Source of the DNA: Chloroflexi bacterium AL-N1 | Lineage (GTDB): Bacteria > Chloroflexota > Chloroflexia > Chloroflexales > Roseiflexaceae | Length of the DNA stretch: 64,000 nt | Direction: 5' to 3' | Assembly: GCA_013122435.1 (NCBI GenBank) | Contig: WYDT01000018.1 | Span: forward strand, 79,606 to 143,605 | Shown: positions 60,565 through 64,000 of the stretch, piece after piece | Layout of the letters: every line of letters begins with the position of its first letter | How positions within the stretch are numbered: position 1 is the first letter of the stretch | Program-made: the position numbers and the translations under genes | The notes under the pieces: model-generated | Told to the model about the DNA's origin: nothing | What the model saw: only the letters and a program-made list of their open reading frames with translations | Databases searched by the model: none

Positions 60565-61305
60565 TCACTCTGCACCACAGTAATAGGCCAAACCACCAAC
60601 ACCAATATAGCGATACATCATACCACTAACATCATAGACTACCTCATAACCAAATTCCATCCCATCACCAATTGGTTGCTCCGAGTCTTTCGCTGATGTA
60701 CCGCAGGGAGCCATACTCTGCACTTCTCCGTATGAGCCACGCACAACGACCACTGCATCAACACTGACACTGAGGCGGGTTGCAAGATCGGCGCTCGTGG
60801 TCTCTATCACATCACGTGCATAGCCTTCTTGACCCTGACCACCCGCTGCTTCGCCAATACCATAAATTGGGATGGTCTCAATCTGCGCTGGATCAGGATT
60901 AGGAACAGGCACTGCCGTCTGCAACCGTTCTATCGGATCACCGACATATGGTGTCGCTGTTGGTTCTGCATCAGAAGCCTCAGGGGTGGTTGGCATGCTC
61001 TCCGGAACAGGCTCTATGGGAGCTTCAGTCGACAAAGCCTGCGTAATAGCCCTTTCAAGAGGCTCTGTGGTTGCCGCCCCTGGTTCCTCTCCATCCAACG
61101 GCTCCTGAGTGATGCTCATTGCCGTTGCTTCAGCGATCGAATCTGTGGGCGATTGTGGGCTGATCGTTGAGCTAGTCGGTAATTCTGTTGCTGACAAAGG
61201 AGTTGGTTGCTCATGCCGTTCCTGACTGGCTTGCGGTGCAGTAGATTGACCACATCCAGTAAGAATGATTCCAAATACGAGTAGCATACACAGCATCTGT
61301 TTCAT
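60565..61305 (-). CDS. Secreted lipoprotein, unknown function
   Basis: A 246-residue lipoprotein. ATG 61305 follows GGAGAG and gives a classic signal: MKQMLCMLLVFGIILTGC with lipobox LTGC. Residues ~20-125 are a Pro/Thr/Ser/Glu-rich linker with repeated short motifs, probably extended on the cell surface. The folded C-terminal part (about 130-246) contains IYGIGEAAGGQGQEGYARDV and two cysteines near VQSMAPCGTSA and LAYYCGAE. No family recognised. It converges on the oxidase operon. Confidence 0.8.
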   Translation of the reverse strand: MKQMLCMLLVFGIILTGCGQSTAPQASQERHEQPTPLSATELPTSSTISPQSPTDSIAEATAMSITQEPLDGEEPGAATTEPLERAITQALSTEAPIEPVPESMPTTPEASDAEPTATPYVGDPIERLQTAVPVPNPDPAQIETIPIYGIGEAAGGQGQEGYARDVIETTSADLATRLSVSVDAVVVVRGSYGEVQSMAPCGTSAKDSEQPIGDGMEFGYEVVYDVSGMMYRYIGVGGLAYYCGAE

Positions 61306-61538
61306 ATCTTTTCTCTCCAATACCTGTACGTGTATCACAGCATACCTATACTTACCATATAGACTTATATACCTATGGGAATGTTCCCTATCATACCAGA
61401 ATGCCAATATTTTACACCTTTTGCCAATTCCCCCTTGATTTTTGCATTATTGACTGCTATAATCGAAACAAGTGTTCAGCTTTTTTGTTCTCTTTTGATG
61501 TCAATTATACTATCAACTATCAAATGAGTAGGGATGTG

Positions 61539-63326
61539 ATGCGATCAACCCGTGAATTCCAAGAAACATATGTGCACACGGAAACAACTGTCACGACATC
61601 ATCACCACAGTTTGCCTCCCCTATCGCAGTCATTGGCAGCCCTAACTCTACCACCACATTCACTGTTGACATCCTTGAAACAGCCCGTGACCGCGCCCTT
61701 GACCATGCGTGGGTTATCTTTGAAGTCACCGAACGCTTCAATGGGCGTGGCTATCGCAAACGAGCTTTATGTCAAATTGGTGGTATCGTGACTCGTAACC
61801 GCTGGCATGAAGACCCCACCATTCGTGCTGTGATCAAGCATCAAGGTGCCTTACCGGCCTTATCAGGGGAGAGCGACCTCACATCTGCCCAACTTTCGGC
61901 ATTAGGTGTCTTTCTTGTTGATGATGCGGGAAAGGTCCTGCGGCGTACGACTCTCTCAACACCACCACCTTCTGGGACCCTTGTGTATCCCGCCGACGCA
62001 ACCACACTGCAAGATCTTGTGCATACTGAACCAGGTATCTTTTATGCTGGTCAATCTCCTGGCGATGGCCTACCCGTACCGCTTACACTACGACACTTTG
62101 GTTCAACAGAACAGGGTGGTTTTGGTGAAGCAGTTATGTTGGGCATCTTTGGGCAAACCCGTAGTGGAAAATCGATTATGGCGTCACAACTCCTGGCGGG
62201 CTTTGCCTCCAATCGAGAACTTGGCATGCTCGTGCTCGATCCGCAGGGTGAATTTGGGCGAGATCGTTTTGCAGCAGGCGATCACCGTGTTGATTTTAGC
62301 CTCAACCGTATGCTAGACAATCTCAAAAATCGTCGTGCAATCACTATGGTTACAACAGATGATATTGCGTTGGAAGGTGCTGATGCCTTTACGGAGCTGC
62401 TGCGGCGATCAGGTTTTTTTGAGAGTCTCGGGTTTAAGGGTTCCAGTAAAGAACGTGAAGCAGCGGAGCGTATGGCACACTTACTCCAGGAGATGACCAC
62501 TAGTGAGGGCAAACGTCGGCATATTCGCAACTTGCATAGTAACGATATACCACTATTAGTTAAGGACCTGGCACGGTTTGCAGATGTCATCTATGCCACT
62601 CGCCCTGGTACGACTCCTGGTGAAGGGCAACGTGCCGCCGATGTACAGGCGCGCTTCCAGCTTGACGAGAATCGGCTTCGACGGATCTGGAATGATGCCC
62701 TCCAGTGCTTTCGTACCGATGACGGTCGCATGCCCCTCTCACAACTCATCCAGAAGGTGCTCATTGACCACGCGGTGGTGGTGCTCTCTTTCGCCCAGGA
62801 AAATGCGGACCAAACACCTTATTTCCTACTCAATGAGATTCTAACACGACTTCGTTATGTCATTCATCGTTCATTTCAACGTGGGCAGACATCGAATGCA
62901 CTGGTATTACTCGACGAAGCACATCTCTTCGCAGGAGAACATGCTGGTGAAAGTACCGATGGTAGTCGTACCCGCACCTTACTGGCCCAAAGCATTCGTA
63001 TGACCGGGAAATATGGCGTGGGCTGGATGTTCATTACCCAGACCCTGCACGACTTCGACAAAACCATCCTTCGCCAACTGCAAGTCAAACTCTTTGGACA
63101 GGGCTTCAAAATTGGGGCTGATCGCGAATACGTTGAAACAGAACTTGGCAAAGAGGGTTTTGCACGCTATTGTTCGCTACCCGACCCCAAACGAACAGGC
63201 CGTTATTCGTTTATGGTTACAGGACCCATTGTGTCTCTCGGCAGTCTTGGGACCCCGCTGGTCATCCAGGGATTCCGTTCTACCGACGATCTTGTACGTG
63301 CTAATCCCCATTGTTTCACGAAATAG
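61539..63326 (+). CDS. HerA/DUF87-type ATPase
   Basis: A 595-residue FtsK/HerA-superfamily ATPase. An N-terminal beta-barrel HAS-like region (about 25-130) is followed by Walker A GQTRSGKS at 205-212 (ATG at 61539 as residue 1), LVLDPQGEFG, and Walker B ALVLLDEAHLF with a downstream ITQTLHDFDKTILRQ sensor-like region. Relatives form hexameric DNA translocases that work with NurA nuclease in end resection or in defence islands. No nurA gene lies next to it. ATG 61539 is chosen because AGGGA sits six bases upstream; earlier in-frame starts add a Phe/Cys-rich non-conserved leader. Confidence 0.85.
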   Translation: MRSTREFQETYVHTETTVTTSSPQFASPIAVIGSPNSTTTFTVDILETARDRALDHAWVIFEVTERFNGRGYRKRALCQIGGIVTRNRWHEDPTIRAVIKHQGALPALSGESDLTSAQLSALGVFLVDDAGKVLRRTTLSTPPPSGTLVYPADATTLQDLVHTEPGIFYAGQSPGDGLPVPLTLRHFGSTEQGGFGEAVMLGIFGQTRSGKSIMASQLLAGFASNRELGMLVLDPQGEFGRDRFAAGDHRVDFSLNRMLDNLKNRRAITMVTTDDIALEGADAFTELLRRSGFFESLGFKGSSKEREAAERMAHLLQEMTTSEGKRRHIRNLHSNDIPLLVKDLARFADVIYATRPGTTPGEGQRAADVQARFQLDENRLRRIWNDALQCFRTDDGRMPLSQLIQKVLIDHAVVVLSFAQENADQTPYFLLNEILTRLRYVIHRSFQRGQTSNALVLLDEAHLFAGEHAGESTDGSRTRTLLAQSIRMTGKYGVGWMFITQTLHDFDKTILRQLQVKLFGQGFKIGADREYVETELGKEGFARYCSLPDPKRTGRYSFMVTGPIVSLGSLGTPLVIQGFRSTDDLVRANPHCFTK

Positions 63327-63568
63327 CAGCTGCACCTACCCTGATTCGCAGCAGCCTCGCCATACGCTTTTGTATACATATAGCGTACCCATTGGGGAAC
63401 CATGCCGGAATGACATCACTGTAATCGCATTGACTTGCAGCATACGCCCCAATCCTTCTGTCAGGAGGATATATAACAAAGGTGCGAGGCGTGACCACGA
63501 CACACGCCAACAAGGCTCAGCGCATTCCGGTAATCTGTTCCATTGCGCTCAAAACGCATAAGCTGCTT
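63327..63568. other. Short degraded stretch before transposase remnant
   Basis: No complete gene. The plus strand around 63490-63560 may hold more of the transposase reading frame (RIPVICSIALKTHKLL), but the match is weak. Confidence 0.3.
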
Positions 63569-63748
63569 ATGGACATTTTCTACGAGTTACGCCGCGAGGG
63601 GTTCTCCATTAGACGCTAGGATGTGGCCACCTTGAGCTCCTATCTAACCCAGCACATGAATCGGTTTGGCGACTACCCAGTTGATGGTTTGAATGAGCGG
63701 ACTTTGACCGAGGACGATGCAGTCCCGCCGTTGGAGTGGGACGAATGA
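63569..63748 (+). pseudogene. Tn3-family transposase, C-terminal remnant
   Basis: Sixty codons read MDIFYELRREGFSIRR, an in-frame TAG, then DVATLSSYLTQHMNRFGDYP and VDGLNERTLTEDDAVPPLEW. The middle resembles the conserved end of Tn3-type TnpA (xxLSPYLTxHINRFGDY). The catalytic body is absent and the stop makes it non-functional. Confidence 0.55.
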
Positions 63749-64000
63749 GTTTTTAGTTAAATTTTAATCTTACGTCGCTTTTTACACATAGGTTTGTACA
63801 CCCCCCATGTCTTTCACTAACCGAACTATGGGCCTGGGCAGAATGTCACACGCCTCGAAGTGGTCCAGGCAACTGCGACATTCCAGTGTCCCACCCTTTC
63901 AGGAGTTCGTGTGCCTGACAAAACAGATCTTCCACGATGTATGCGCCAAGGCGTAGCTATGGTTCTATAGGTATCGTCGACATGGGCTCCCCAATGCGCT
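63749..64000. other. Right-edge sequence, no feature seen
   Basis: A short plus-strand frame (NVTRLEVVQATATFQCP) is open for about 40 codons but is not recognised. No RNA gene or repeat identified. Confidence 0.3.

Noticed and set aside
1..64000. CRISPR arrays, rRNA and tRNA genes
   Set aside because: No regularly spaced repeats and no tRNA or rRNA-like segments were noticed on reading; a tRNAscan/Infernal run would be decisive.

Overview
The window looks like a chromosomal segment of a filamentous or gliding Chloroflexota bacterium, plausibly close to Herpetosiphon. This is an inference from moderate GC, the archaeal/eukaryotic-type prolyl-tRNA synthetase, the ba3-type oxidase cluster, a solitary HerA-like ATPase and very large NRPS/PKS genes. 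No database search was possible.

Region 1 (1-38.4 kb, all on the minus strand) is a hybrid NRPS/PKS locus that continues past the left edge. In transcription order it contains: a two-module NRPS ending in a thioesterase (38389-31121); an AT-rich gap of about 0.8 kb; a loading protein FAAL-ACP-C-A-T (30326-24951); three malonyl-type PKS modules (24916-20294, 20290-15662, 15656-9684), the last ending in a sulfotransferase domain; a membrane-anchored penicillin-acylase-family hydrolase (9669-7249); an NRPS module C-A-T (7252-3713); an A-T didomain (3607-1733); and a C-A protein cut by the edge (1717-1). From the loading protein onward most genes are separated by 3-34 bp or overlap, so they probably form one operon; the largest gap, about 105 bp, precedes the A-T gene. 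The likely product is a lipopeptide-polyketide that starts from a free fatty acid, may be sulfated on a beta-hydroxyl, and may later lose its acyl tail through the exported acylase. The first PKS module carries an in-frame amber codon and a Cys-to-Ser change in its ketosynthase. The second has a broken ketoreductase cofactor site. The line may therefore be decaying, be read through, or work in an unusual way.

Region 2 (38.4-46.4 kb) is degraded: a truncated DUF4352-like ORF, an ISL3 transposase remnant, and a GC-richer PTS locus in which a sugar-alcohol/sorbose-phosphate-type dehydrogenase, an HPr-enzyme I fusion and a PRD-type regulator are each broken by stops or frameshifts.

Region 3 (46.6-63.3 kb) is ordinary housekeeping DNA: a methyltransferase, mutS divergent from rpe, a GT-A-like unknown overlapping rpe, proS, two lipoproteins, pyroglutamyl peptidase with a duplicated 5' end, an M42 aminopeptidase, a four-gene cytochrome oxidase operon with a Fur/PerR-like box, and a HerA-like ATPase. 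The right end (63.5-63.75 kb) holds a Tn3-type transposase scrap. No rRNA, tRNA or CRISPR array was seen.
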